DNA of 64,000 nucleotides, from assembly GCA_035648415.1 (NCBI GenBank), contig DASRLO010000141.1, forward strand, positions 1 through 64,000. The letters are read 5' to 3'. Under the pieces are notes generated by a model. The model had not been told where the DNA came from and did no database searches. It was given only the letters and a program-made list of their open reading frames with translations. Made by a program: the position numbers and the translations under genes. Below, piece by piece: positions 8,664 through 19,281 of this stretch. Positions within the stretch are counted from its first letter, which is position 1; each line of letters opens with the position of its first letter. This DNA is from DATARH01 sp035648415 (lineage in GTDB: Bacteria; Pseudomonadota; Alphaproteobacteria; ATCC43930; CGMCC-115725).

Positions 8664-10133
8664 CTACTCGGCCGCTGCCCGTTCTGCCGGGAAGGCGGCC
8701 TTGAGCACCGCGGCGGCTTCTTTCGCCACCACTGTGCCGGCGAAGAAGGCGGGGTTTTGCTTGCCCCAGAGGCGTACCGAGTTCTCGAAGACGAAGTCGC
8801 GGAAATTGTCCGGCGTGATGTGGCCGTCCTCGACCAGCTCGTAGGCTTCGGGCAGCGGATCGCGGAAGTCGATCACGTCGAAATGGCCGATGTCGGAGCT
8901 GTAGATCGCGTTGAGCTGCGCGCCGAACGGGATGCCCTTGGAAAACGCGGTCGCGTTCATCCGGTCGTCCGCCTCGCAGCCGAAATAATAGGGCTTGGCG
9001 TAAAGCTCGACCCAATCCTCCTTGCGGGTGAACTTGCAGGCGGCGAAATCGTCGAGTTCGTCGCGGTTGCCGGTCAAATGCGCCTCCTTGGAGGGCCAGC
9101 CGTCCTGCTTCTTCAACACCTCGGCGATGTCGGCGTAGCCGTGCGTCTCGACCAGCTCCAGGAGCAGCTTGCGGTCGAGCTTGTCGGGGTGCATGCGCTT
9201 TAGCGCCGGGGCGCCGCGCCGCTCCCAATGCTCGATCAGGTCGCCGAACAGCTGCGCGCCCCAGCCGACCCCGCCTTCGAGAAAGGCGAAATTGAGCCCG
9301 GGGAAACGCCGCGTCACGCCGCCGAGGAAGATGCCCTTGGCGACCGCGTGCCCGGCGGCGGCGAAATGGCCGATGTGGTTGTAGACGAAGTTCGACGGGC
9401 TGTTGCGCAGCCCCTGGCCGCTGGCGCTCGAATGGAATGTCGGGGCGATCCCGAGTTCGAGGCATTTCGCCCAGACCGGGTCGTAATCATAGGGGCTGTC
9501 GATGCCGAGCACATCGTACCAGACCGTGAAGCGCGCCGCTTCCGGGTCGTTCGACTGCGCCGCCGCGACCTGGCGCGGCATGCCGCTGCCGAACATGCCG
9601 ACCTTGGCGCCGAGTTGCGAGGTGACGAATTCGAGCTCCTCGACCGCTTCATCCGGCGTGTGCATCGGGATGATCGCCGCCGGGGTCATGCGGTTGGCGA
9701 AGGGGCGGAAATATTCGGCCGAGACGATGTTGTAGGCGCGGATCACCGCGCGCCGGGTCGCGTCGTCCTTGATGCGCGGCAGGCGCAGGCCGGCGGTCGG
9801 ATAGACCACGGCGAAGTCGGTGCCGATCTCGTCGAGGCGTTCGTAGAGCAGCTTCGGCATCATCGCGGTGGCGCGGTCGAGCGTGTTCTCGGCCTGGCGG
9901 TTCCAGAAATTGGGCTGGGCGACGCGGCGCTCGTCGCGCGTTTCCTGGGTCATTTTGAGGGCATCGGTGGTGCTCCTCAGCGCGGTGAGGAAGCCGTCGG
10001 CGGCCTTGTCGCCGCCGGCCTTGCGCATCTTCTCGCTGAACACCGGAGCGTATTCGAGCCAATGGCCGTCGCCATCGACGACCGGGTGGTTGAGCTTGGC
10101 ATGGACCTGGGCTGGGCTCAGATGACGGCTCAT
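8664..10133 (-). CDS. Amidohydrolase-2 family protein (second paralogue)
   Basis: 489 residues from ATG 10133, with GGGAGG six bases upstream. HPVVDGDGHWLEYAPVF, HSSASGQG, YNHIGHFAAAGHAVAKG, FLEGGVGWGAQLF and YSSDIGHFDV align block by block with the product of 4281-5753, and whole stretches are nearly identical. It is therefore a duplicate or close relative, now separated from its twin by 2.9 kb that carries the island. Metal-dependent hydrolase or decarboxylase of the ACMSD/LigW type; substrate unknown. Both copies look intact. Confidence 0.8.
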   Translation of the reverse strand: MSRHLSPAQVHAKLNHPVVDGDGHWLEYAPVFSEKMRKAGGDKAADGFLTALRSTTDALKMTQETRDERRVAQPNFWNRQAENTLDRATAMMPKLLYERLDEIGTDFAVVYPTAGLRLPRIKDDATRRAVIRAYNIVSAEYFRPFANRMTPAAIIPMHTPDEAVEELEFVTSQLGAKVGMFGSGMPRQVAAAQSNDPEAARFTVWYDVLGIDSPYDYDPVWAKCLELGIAPTFHSSASGQGLRNSPSNFVYNHIGHFAAAGHAVAKGIFLGGVTRRFPGLNFAFLEGGVGWGAQLFGDLIEHWERRGAPALKRMHPDKLDRKLLLELVETHGYADIAEVLKKQDGWPSKEAHLTGNRDELDDFAACKFTRKEDWVELYAKPYYFGCEADDRMNATAFSKGIPFGAQLNAIYSSDIGHFDVIDFRDPLPEAYELVEDGHITPDNFRDFVFENSVRLWGKQNPAFFAGTVVAKEAAAVLKAAFPAERAAAE

Positions 10134-10301
10134 GATTTCCTCCCGAAGTGGCGATGAACCCTCGCGCCAATCTTGCTGAGAGTAAGCGTAGGCCCCACCT
10201 CCGACGACTGTCAAACGCGGTTGGCGCATGGCTTCGGGCGCAGGCTTGCGAAAACGTAGAGCGAAAAAACGCAGCGCATGCCGCCGACGATCGGCATTTG
10301 G

Positions 10302-10331
10302 CGGCGGATTACGCTTCGCTCATCCGCCCTA
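10302..10331. repeat. Palindromic dispersed repeat, family D
   Basis: GGCGGATTACGCTTCGCTCA followed by TCCGCCCTA, a hairpin of GGCGGAT with ATCCGCC, is a repeat type seen in many proteobacteria. It lies in the divergent gap between the amidohydrolase and the LLM oxidoreductase. Confidence 0.5.
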
Positions 10332-10369
10332 CGACACTACGATACGCCAGCCTTACGGGGAGATGCGCC

Positions 10370-11563
10370 ATGACGATCACGAAATTCGATAGCCTGTTCG
10401 CCGGTCACGTCGACATCGAGGATGTCGGCTATGGCGGCGTGCCGGTCAACGACCGCCGCTACCCCAACGAGCATCTGGCGAGCGTCTTCGACAAGGCGCA
10501 GTCGATGGCGCAGCTGATGGACCGGGTCGGCTACGACACGTTCTGGATGGCCGAGCACCATTTCCAGCACGAAGGCATGGAGTGCATCCCCAACGTCCTG
10601 ATGACGGCGGTGCACCTCGCCTCGGTGACCAAGCGGATCAAGCTGGGCTGCGGCTTCAACATCGCGCCGATGTGGCACCCGCTGCGCCTCGCCGAGGACT
10701 ATGCCACCGCCGAGATCCTGACCGGCGGCCGGGTGACGTTCGGCCTCGGCCGCGGCTACCACACCCGCGAGGTCGAGACCTTCGGGTCGCCGCTGCAGGA
10801 CCAGCCGGCCAACCGCGAATTGTTCGAGGAGCAGGTCGAGCTGATCTTCAAGGCGTTCAACAACGAGAGTTTCTCGCATGACGGCAAGCACTACACGATC
10901 CCGGCGCGGGTGCCGTATCGCGGTTACGACCTCAAGGAGCTGACAGTGGTGCCGCGGCCGCTGAAGCTGCCGGTCGAATGCTGGCAGCCGATCCAGGGCG
11001 GCTCGACGCGGGCGCTGGAGTTCATGGCGAAGCACGGCATCCAGGGCCTCGTCGGCGGCGGCTCGGCCGAGGGCGGCGCGATGCACAGCGTCGTCATGGG
11101 CTGGCAGGAGGCGCACAAGAAGATCGGCCTCGACCTCGAACTCGGCGAGCGGCTGGCGTTCGGCTTCCATTTCTTTATCGCCAACAGCCGCGAGGAAGGC
11201 ATCAAGCTCGCCGGCAAATACTACGAAGAGAACATGAAGATGTTCGGCGAATTGCGCCTGGTGCGCGCGCTGTCGGACGAACAGATCGCGATCATGCGCG
11301 ACCCGAGCCGCGCGCCGTCGGCCAAGCTGCCGCGCATCGAGGACGCGATCAACGCCGGCGGCGTCTTGTGCGGCTCGCCAGCGCAGATCATCGAGCATTT
11401 GAAGCACATCGAGAAGCGCTATCCGGGGCTGGACCGGGTGTCGGTCAGCCTCTCGGTCGGCGTGCCCAAGGCGCTCTGCCTCGAACAATTGGAGCGCTTC
11501 GCCACCGAGATCATGCCCGAATTCACCAACCAGGCGCGCGCCGAGATGGAGATGGCGGTCTAG
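10370..11563 (+). CDS. LLM-class (luciferase-like) flavin-dependent monooxygenase
   Basis: 397 residues from ATG 10370; GGGGAG lies upstream, and the frame before it is non-coding in character. Blocks typical of bacterial-luciferase-like TIM barrels are present: TFWMAEHHF, KRIKLGCGFNIAPMWHPLRLAEDYATAEILTGGRVTFGLGRGYHTREVETFG, ELFEEQVELIF, and FGFHFFIANSREEG. Such enzymes use reduced FMN or F420 with oxygen on alkanes, sulfonates, ketones or ring compounds. It is transcribed away from the amidohydrolase pair and could act in the same degradative route; this is inference. Confidence 0.85.
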   Translation: MTITKFDSLFAGHVDIEDVGYGGVPVNDRRYPNEHLASVFDKAQSMAQLMDRVGYDTFWMAEHHFQHEGMECIPNVLMTAVHLASVTKRIKLGCGFNIAPMWHPLRLAEDYATAEILTGGRVTFGLGRGYHTREVETFGSPLQDQPANRELFEEQVELIFKAFNNESFSHDGKHYTIPARVPYRGYDLKELTVVPRPLKLPVECWQPIQGGSTRALEFMAKHGIQGLVGGGSAEGGAMHSVVMGWQEAHKKIGLDLELGERLAFGFHFFIANSREEGIKLAGKYYEENMKMFGELRLVRALSDEQIAIMRDPSRAPSAKLPRIEDAINAGGVLCGSPAQIIEHLKHIEKRYPGLDRVSVSLSVGVPKALCLEQLERFATEIMPEFTNQARAEMEMAV

Positions 11564-11583
11564 CTAGCGCAGGCCGGCGGAAG

Positions 11584-11681
11584 CCCCTCACCCGCCTCCC
11601 CCGGATCAAGTCGGGGGCCGGCGCCCTCTCCCGCTTGCGGGAGAGGGTGGGACCCGCGCCGCAGGCGTGGGAGGGTGAGGG
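11584..11681. repeat. Dispersed palindromic repeat, family C, copy 2
   Basis: Begins CCCCTCACCCGCCTCCCCC, has the central hairpin CTCTCCCGCTTGCGGGAGAG, and ends GTGGGAGGGTGAGG. It lies between the convergent LLM and esterase genes and may serve as a terminator for both. Confidence 0.75.
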
Positions 11682-12569
11682 CTACGTCCCCAGCGCCTGG
11701 CGGATGAAGGCGCCGGCGGCATCGAGGGCGCGCTTGCCGGCCGCGAGCTCCGGGTAAAACAGCGGCCAGACATGGACCATCTCGGGCCAGATCTGCAGAT
11801 CGACCCGCACATCGGCGGCGCCGGCGCGTTGCGCGAGACGGATCGCGTCGTCGAGCAGGGTCTCCGCGGCGCCGACCTGGATCAGCAGCGGCGCGAGGCC
11901 GGCAAGGTCGGCGTAGAGCGGCGCGGCGAGCGGCGAGCGCGGGTCGGCGCCGCCCAAATACAGCGCGGCCATGTCGAGAAGGCCCGGCTTCTGCACCATC
12001 GGGTCGGCGGCGGCCTTCGACTCCATCGAGCCGCCGAGGCCCTCCATGTCGATCCACGGCGAGAGGCACCAGCCGCAGCCGGGCTGGGCGAGACCCGCGT
12101 CGCGGAGCGCCGCCAGCGCGGCGACGACAAGGCCGCCGCCGGCGCTGTCGCCGGCAATCGCGATGCGACCCGGCTTGAAACCCCGCGCCAAGAGGAACCG
12201 GTAGCCGGCGACGGCATCTTCGACCGCCGCCGGAAACGGATGCTCGGGCGCCAGCCGGTAACCGAGCGCCAGCGACACGGTGTTGGCGGCGCGGCCCAAT
12301 TCGGCGACCAGGTGGCGATGGCTGTCGAGCGAACCGATTACATAGCCGCCGCCATGCACGTAGAGCACCGCCGCGTCGCGTGCCGCGCCGGGGGTCGAAC
12401 TCCATTCCGCCGGCACGCCGCCCGCGTCGGTCTTCTCGACCGTGACGTCGGCGGCCAGCGCGTAGCCCTGCCCAAGCGCATCGAGATCCTTGCGGCGCTG
12501 GCGGTAATCGGTCGACCGCGGCCGGCTCAAAAGCTTGGCGCACAACGCGCCGATTTCCGGATCGCTCAA
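11682..12569 (-). CDS. Alpha/beta hydrolase fold-3 esterase (HSL family)
   Basis: 295 residues from a TTG at 12569, chosen because GGAGG sits seven bases upstream and homology begins there. The oxyanion motif HGGGYVIGS, the nucleophile motif GDSAGGG, the acid-residue block LIQVGAAETLLDDA and the histidine in EMVHVW are in the order of hormone-sensitive-lipase esterases. It should hydrolyse short-chain or hydrophobic esters. It is divergent from the CobW gene, with 64 bases between the starts. Confidence 0.85.
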   Translation of the reverse strand: MSDPEIGALCAKLLSRPRSTDYRQRRKDLDALGQGYALAADVTVEKTDAGGVPAEWSSTPGAARDAAVLYVHGGGYVIGSLDSHRHLVAELGRAANTVSLALGYRLAPEHPFPAAVEDAVAGYRFLLARGFKPGRIAIAGDSAGGGLVVAALAALRDAGLAQPGCGWCLSPWIDMEGLGGSMESKAAADPMVQKPGLLDMAALYLGGADPRSPLAAPLYADLAGLAPLLIQVGAAETLLDDAIRLAQRAGAADVRVDLQIWPEMVHVWPLFYPELAAGKRALDAAGAFIRQALGT

Positions 12570-12633
12570 TGCATTTCCTCCCACGGGTCGAGGCCGGCAT
12601 TGTGCGCGAAGCCGCGCCGGGCGAAAATAGGCG

Positions 12634-13743
12634 ATGTCTCTGACTGCGATCGAGGCGGCGTCGCGCACGCCGGTGACGTTGCTGACCGGGTTTCTCGGCA
12701 GCGGCAAAACTACCGCGCTCAACCACGTGCTGAAGCAGCCCGAGATGGCGGCGACCGCGGTCATCGTCAACGAGTTCGGCGAGATCGGCATCGACCATCT
12801 GCTGGTCGAAAGGGCGACCGACGATGTCGTGCTGCTGCAGAGCGGGTGCCTCTGCTGCACGGTGCGCGGCGACATCGCCGAAACGCTGGTCAATCTGTTC
12901 GTCGATCGCGCCAAGGGGCGCATCCCGGGCTTCGAGCGGGTGGTGATCGAGACCACCGGCCTTGCCGACCCGGCGCCGATTCTGCACGCGCTGATGTCCG
13001 ACCCGATCGTCGCCGAGCGCTATATGGTCGATGGGGTGGTGACGACGGTCGACGCGGTCAACGGCGCGGGCACCCTCGACCGGCAAATCGAGGCGGTAAA
13101 ACAAGCCGCGGTCGCGGACCGGCTGCTGCTGACCAAATGCGACTTGGCCTCGGCGGACGCCCGGCGCGACCTCGAAGCCCGGCTGGCGGCGCTCAATCCC
13201 GGCGCGCCGATCGTCGAGGTGACCGGGGGCGCGGTCGATCCGGCGTTTCTGTTCAATCTCGGCCTGTTCGACCCCGACACGAAAACCGTCGAGGTGCGGC
13301 GCTGGCTAGGCGAGGAGGCGGTCGCGCCTCAGCACGACGAGGACGGGCGCGACGAGCACGGCCACCATCACGCCGAGCGCCACGGCGGACACGACGTCAA
13401 CCGGCACGACGCGCACATCAGCTCGTTCTGCATCACCCGCGACCAGCCGCTGTCGTGGACCGCGCTCTCGGGGTGGCTCGACGCGCTGGCCTCGATGCGC
13501 GGCGCCGATCTCTTGCGGGTGAAGGCGATCGTCGCGATCGACGAGCGGCCGGGGCAGCCGGTGGTGCTGCACGGGGTTCAGCACCTCTTTCACCCGCCGG
13601 TGCTGCTCCCCGCATGGCCGAGCGACGATCACCGCACCCGCATTGTCTTCATCACCCGCGACCTGCCGCGGGCGAAGATAGAGGAGAGCCTGGCGGCCTT
13701 TGTGGACGCCGACGCCCCGCCGGATTTGACGCCGCCGCCGTGA
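12634..13743 (+). CDS. CobW-family GTPase (zinc metallochaperone-like)
   Basis: 369 residues. Walker A GFLGSGKTT at about residues 19-27, VNEFGEIGID, the metal-binding CLCCTV at about residues 71-76, ETTGLADP and TKCDLA mark a G3E GTPase of the COG0523 type. A histidine-rich loop at about residues 230-270 (HHHAERHGGHD and neighbours) is the usual extra metal-binding segment. The C-terminal CobW domain contains FCITRDQPLSW and GVQHLFHPP. Relatives deliver zinc or other metals to client enzymes under limitation. No Zur box was recognised in the short divergent promoter region. Confidence 0.88.
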   Translation: MSLTAIEAASRTPVTLLTGFLGSGKTTALNHVLKQPEMAATAVIVNEFGEIGIDHLLVERATDDVVLLQSGCLCCTVRGDIAETLVNLFVDRAKGRIPGFERVVIETTGLADPAPILHALMSDPIVAERYMVDGVVTTVDAVNGAGTLDRQIEAVKQAAVADRLLLTKCDLASADARRDLEARLAALNPGAPIVEVTGGAVDPAFLFNLGLFDPDTKTVEVRRWLGEEAVAPQHDEDGRDEHGHHHAERHGGHDVNRHDAHISSFCITRDQPLSWTALSGWLDALASMRGADLLRVKAIVAIDERPGQPVVLHGVQHLFHPPVLLPAWPSDDHRTRIVFITRDLPRAKIEESLAAFVDADAPPDLTPPP

Positions 13744-13771
13744 TTGTCGGCGTGCCGCGCAGGGGCCTGGC

Positions 13772-14404
13772 TCACTCCAGCCGGTCGAGAATCGCGCGGG
13801 CGAGTTTTTTGGCCTTGGCGTTGAGCGAAGGGAACGCGGTCTCGCTGGCGCTGCGCCCGAAATTCTGCGCCTGGCGGTAGCCCGGCCGCTCGATCAGCTC
13901 GCCGTCGAGCGTCGCAAACCCCGCGGCGCCGATCGTCGCGCGCGCTTCCGCGGCTTCGGCCGCGGTCAGCACGCGGCAGAGCGCGAAGAGCGGCTCCGCG
14001 ACCGCAGGCGACATTTGCGCGATGCGCTTCGCCAGCGCGATGGTCGGCACCAGATCGGCCTTCGACGCGCCGGTCGGCAGGATGATGACGTCGCATTGCG
14101 GCACCAGCTCGGCGGTGCGCTTGGGGCTGCCCGGCGCGCCGTCGAGCACGATGATTTCGTAGCCGCGGTTCTGCTTCAGCGACTTCACGATGTTCCGGGT
14201 CGGTTCGGCCTCGACCGCCGGTTCGAGGTCGCGCTCGAGCCGCTCGCGCACCCAATCGGTCGAGGTCATCTGCTTCACGTCGAAATCGAGGATCTTGGCC
14301 TGCTTGCCCTGGGCCGCCGCCTCGCGCGCGATGAGCTGGCACAGCGTCGACTTGCCGACACCGCCCTTTTGCGACACCACGCCGATGACCCGCCGCTTTG
14401 CCAT
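13772..14404 (-). CDS. Small ParA-family ATPase without a ParB partner
   Basis: 210 residues. VSQKGGVGKSTLCQ is a deviant Walker A motif with the signature lysine; DFDVKQMTSTDW is the A-prime motif; IIVLDGAPG is Walker B. It resembles plasmid-type short ParA proteins that partition DNA or protein cargo. No parB-like gene or centromere repeats lie next to it. The start is 13 bases after the stop of the Dcp-type peptidase gene, so it is probably the last gene of that operon. It converges with cobW, leaving 28 bases between stops. Confidence 0.8.
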   Translation of the reverse strand: MAKRRVIGVVSQKGGVGKSTLCQLIAREAAAQGKQAKILDFDVKQMTSTDWVRERLERDLEPAVEAEPTRNIVKSLKQNRGYEIIVLDGAPGSPKRTAELVPQCDVIILPTGASKADLVPTIALAKRIAQMSPAVAEPLFALCRVLTAAEAAEARATIGAAGFATLDGELIERPGYRQAQNFGRSASETAFPSLNAKAKKLARAILDRLE

Positions 14405-14417
14405 AGCGGCAACGATA

Positions 14418-16448
14418 CTACCGGTTGAGGCCCCGCTGCGCGAGGAGCGCGTCGATTACCGGCGCGCGGCCGCGGAAGCCGCGATAGAGCGCCATCGGGT
14501 CTTCGGTGTCGCCGGCGCTGAAGATGGCTTTGAGCTTGCCGGCGAGGGTCTTGTCGAACAGATCGCCGGCCTCGGTGAAGGCGGAATAGCCGTCGGCGTC
14601 GAGCACCTCGGCCCATAGATAGGCGTAGTACCCGGCGGCATAGCCGGCGCCGTCGAACAAATGCTGGAAATGGGTCGGGCGGTGGCGCAGCCCGATCTCG
14701 GCTGGCATGCCGATGCGCGCGAGGAAATCGCGTTCGAATTCGGCGATGTCGACCGGCGCCTTGTCGGTGCGCGCGTGCAGCTCCAGGTCGAGCATCGCGC
14801 AGGCGGCGTATTCGACGGTCGCGAAACCCTGGTCGAAATTGCGCGCGGCGAGCAGCTTGTCGATCAGCGCCTCGGACAATGGCTCGCCGGTCTGGTAGTG
14901 ACGGGCGTATCGGCGCAGCATCTCCGGCGCCTGAACCCAATGCTCCAGGATTTGCGACGGGAACTCGACAAAATCGCGCAGCACCGCCGTTCCCGATTGC
15001 GAGCGGTAGCGGACGTGGCTCAACAGTCCGTGCAGCCCGTGGCCGAATTCGTGAAAAAGGGTTCGGGCATCGTCGAAGGATAAAAGCGTCGGGTCACCCT
15101 TCGAGAAATTGTTGTTGTTGACGACGATCGGCAGCACCTCGCCGTCGAGCGATTCCTGGTCGCGGTAGCTCGACATCCAGGCGCCCGAGCGCTTGCCGGC
15201 GCGGGCGAAATTGTCGTGCAGGAAGAGGCCGACCGGCTTGCCGTCGGCGCCGCGCACCTCATAGGCGCGCACGTCCGGGTGATAGACCGGGCAATCGGGG
15301 CGCGAAACGAAACCGAGCCCGAACAGCTTGCCGGCGGTGTCGAAGAGGGAAGCGACCATGTTGTCGAGGACGAAATAGGGCTTTACCGCGCTTTCGTCAA
15401 AATCGTAGCGAGCGGTGCGCACCTTCTCGGCGTAGTAGCGCCAGTCCCACGGCGCGAGCGGCTCATTGAGCCCGTCGGCATTGGCGCAGGCGGCCAGTTC
15501 GTCGCGCTCGGCGGCGGCGCGCTGCTTGGCCGGGCCCCAGACCTGTTCGAGCAGCTGCTCGGCCGCGGCCGGCGTCTTCGCCATCGTGTCGTCGAGCCGG
15601 TAGGCGGCGTAGCTGTCGTAGCCGAGCAGCCGCGCCTGTTCCCGGCGCAATTCGACGAGTTCGGCGATCAGCGGCGCGTTGTCGTGTTCGCCGCGATGCT
15701 CGCCGCGCGCGGTCCAGGCGCGGTAGGCCTGCTCGCGCAGATCGCGCCGCGCCGAGAAGCAGAGAAACGGCTCGACCGAGGAGCGCGACAGGGTGATGAC
15801 ATATTTGCCGTCGAGCCCGCGCTCCTTTGCGGCCGACGCGGCGGCCTCGCGCGCGAAACCCGGCAGGCCGGCGAGGTCGGCTTCGTCGAGGACGAGGCGC
15901 CATTCGTCCTCGTCGTGCAGCACGTTCTGGCCGAAATGCGTGTGCAGCGACGCCATCCGCGTCGTCATCTCGGCCATCCGCGTCTTCTCGGCGGGGCCGA
16001 GCAGCGCGCCGGCGCGGACGAAGCGCAAATGGTGGCGCTCCAAAAGGCGAAGCTGGTCGGACGCCAGGCCAAGCGAGCCGCGCTGCCGGTAAAGCGTGTC
16101 GACGCGGGCGAAGAGGTCGGGGTCGAGCGCGATCTTGCTGCGGTGCGCCGCGAGCTTTGGCGCGTAGTTGCGGGCGATCGCGTCGATCTCCTTGGTGGTC
16201 GCGCTGGCGTTGAGATTGTGGAAGAGGTCGCCGACCCGCGTCAGCAGCCGCCCGCTGCGCTCCAGCGCCTCGATCGTGTTGGCGAAATTCGGCGGCTCCG
16301 GCGATCGCGCGAGCGCGGCGATGTCGGCGGTTTCCTCGTCCATGCCGCGGTCGAGCGCCGGCGGAAAATGCTCCGGCCGGATGCGGTCGAACGGCGGCAG
16401 CCCGAACGGGGTCCGCCACTCTGCAAAAAGCGGGTTTGCTTCGTTCAC
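14418..16448 (-). CDS. dcp: Peptidyl-dipeptidase Dcp-type M3 metallopeptidase
   Basis: 676 residues from a GTG at 16448, close to the 680 of E. coli Dcp. The zinc site HEFGH is at residues 466-470, with the third ligand in the following RDFVEFPSQILEHW block; FFxHDNFARAGKRSGAWMSSY and NNNNFSKG precede it as in Dcp. It removes C-terminal dipeptides from oligopeptides. No signal peptide, so it is likely cytoplasmic. The GTG overlaps the DUF1501 stop as GTGA, showing translational coupling. Oligopeptidase A is the main alternative within the same family. Confidence 0.88.
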   Translation of the reverse strand: MNEANPLFAEWRTPFGLPPFDRIRPEHFPPALDRGMDEETADIAALARSPEPPNFANTIEALERSGRLLTRVGDLFHNLNASATTKEIDAIARNYAPKLAAHRSKIALDPDLFARVDTLYRQRGSLGLASDQLRLLERHHLRFVRAGALLGPAEKTRMAEMTTRMASLHTHFGQNVLHDEDEWRLVLDEADLAGLPGFAREAAASAAKERGLDGKYVITLSRSSVEPFLCFSARRDLREQAYRAWTARGEHRGEHDNAPLIAELVELRREQARLLGYDSYAAYRLDDTMAKTPAAAEQLLEQVWGPAKQRAAAERDELAACANADGLNEPLAPWDWRYYAEKVRTARYDFDESAVKPYFVLDNMVASLFDTAGKLFGLGFVSRPDCPVYHPDVRAYEVRGADGKPVGLFLHDNFARAGKRSGAWMSSYRDQESLDGEVLPIVVNNNNFSKGDPTLLSFDDARTLFHEFGHGLHGLLSHVRYRSQSGTAVLRDFVEFPSQILEHWVQAPEMLRRYARHYQTGEPLSEALIDKLLAARNFDQGFATVEYAACAMLDLELHARTDKAPVDIAEFERDFLARIGMPAEIGLRHRPTHFQHLFDGAGYAAGYYAYLWAEVLDADGYSAFTEAGDLFDKTLAGKLKAIFSAGDTEDPMALYRGFRGRAPVIDALLAQRGLNR

Positions 16449-17668
16449 GCCGCGAGGATCTGCGCGAGATTGCCGCGCGCCGGCGGCATGCCGGGAAAGA
16501 TTTTCGCCAGCGCCTTGTCGTCGAGGCGCAGATGCCGTTCGAGGATCATCGCCAGAGGGTGGCGGTAATCGGTCGTCACCGCAAGGTCGCGGCCCTGATA
16601 GAGCTGCGCCGCCGCGAGACCCGGCCACACGCCGTAGACCTTGCCGCCATTGACCGAGCCGCCGGCGAGCCACATCACGTTGCCATGCCCGTGATCGGTG
16701 CCGGTATTGCCGTTCTCGTGGACGGTGCGGCCGAATTCCGAGATGACGACGACGACCGTGTCGTTCCACACCGGCCCGAGCCCCTGGGCCAGCGCGGCGA
16801 GACCGTCGCCCAGCGGCTTCAGCCGGTTGGCGAGCTGGCCCGTGTGGCCGCCCTGGTTGACGTGGGTGTCCCAGCCGCCGAGGCTGGCGAAGGCGAGCCT
16901 TATATGGCGGTCCTGTACCATCAGCTGCGCGAGTCGCCCGGCGACCGCCGGGAAGGTGTCGGCCGGCGGCGCGCCGTTATCGGCCATCTGCTGCTCGGCC
17001 GACATGTCGGCGACGAGCTGGGTGCGCGACTCGCGGCCCTGGCGATAGACCTCGCTCTGCTTGCCGGCGCCGGCATAAAGCTTGTCGAAGGCGCTGGCGA
17101 TCTCGGGCTTGTCGATCGCCATCGGCTGCGCCGCGCGCGGTCCCAGCGGCAGATTGGCGACCGCGACCGGTCCCTTGAGGATGAAGGGCAGGGTCGGCCC
17201 CACCGACAGCGCGTCGGTCGGGCTGCGCGGCCCCGGCATCGCGGCGAGCGTACGGTTCATCCAGCCGTCCGGCGTGACGGCGCGGCCGGGGGTGCCGTTC
17301 TCGATGAATTGCTGCGCATCGGAATGCGAGCGCGACGGGTCGGGCGAGCCGGCGGCGTGGATGAAGGCGAGCTTCTTGTCGGTCCACAGCGGCATCAGGC
17401 CGGCAAGCGAGGGGTGCAGCGCGAAATGTCCGTCGAGCGCCAGCGCGCCGTTTTCGGCGCCGGGCTTCTGGATCGCAATGGTCGGGCGGGAGTCGTAGTA
17501 GGCCGGCTCGCCATAGGGCACGACGACATTGAGCCCGTCGACCGCGCCGCGCAGCATCACGACGATCATCCGCTGCGGCGCGGTGTCGGCGCGCGCCGCC
17601 CAGATCGGACCCAGCGCCGTCGCCACCGCCGCGCCGCCGGCCATTTCGAGAAGATCGCGTCGTCGCAT
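16445..17668 (-). CDS. DUF1501 protein, Tat-exported
   Basis: 407 residues from ATG 17668. MRRRDLLEMAGGAAVATALG is a twin-arginine signal peptide. RMIVVMLRGAVDGLNVVVPYG, HAAGSPDPSRSHSDAQQFIE, DTHVNQGG and VVISEFGRTVHENGNTGTDHGHGNVMWLAGG are the hallmark blocks of DUF1501, a sulfatase/alkaline-phosphatase-like fold with many histidines and aspartates. The family is nearly always next to a DUF1800 gene, as here, eight bases downstream of one. The enzymatic activity is not established. Confidence 0.85.
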   Translation of the reverse strand: MRRRDLLEMAGGAAVATALGPIWAARADTAPQRMIVVMLRGAVDGLNVVVPYGEPAYYDSRPTIAIQKPGAENGALALDGHFALHPSLAGLMPLWTDKKLAFIHAAGSPDPSRSHSDAQQFIENGTPGRAVTPDGWMNRTLAAMPGPRSPTDALSVGPTLPFILKGPVAVANLPLGPRAAQPMAIDKPEIASAFDKLYAGAGKQSEVYRQGRESRTQLVADMSAEQQMADNGAPPADTFPAVAGRLAQLMVQDRHIRLAFASLGGWDTHVNQGGHTGQLANRLKPLGDGLAALAQGLGPVWNDTVVVVISEFGRTVHENGNTGTDHGHGNVMWLAGGSVNGGKVYGVWPGLAAAQLYQGRDLAVTTDYRHPLAMILERHLRLDDKALAKIFPGMPPARGNLAQILAA

Positions 17669-17675
17669 CACGCAC

Positions 17676-19235
<1,560 letters not shown>

Positions 19236-19281
19236 GATCAGCGATATGGCGCGCCGGCCGGGGTTTTGCACCGGCACACCC

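Noticed and set aside
6000..8700. Search for dndACDE, restriction or modification genes beside the DndB-like gene
   Set aside because: None found; the only DNA methyltransferase in the window is the housekeeping CcrM at 31180-32277.
10148..10369. Upstream extension of the LLM monooxygenase frame
   Set aside because: The 74 extra residues include a dispersed repeat and precede the ribosome-binding site of ATG 10370.
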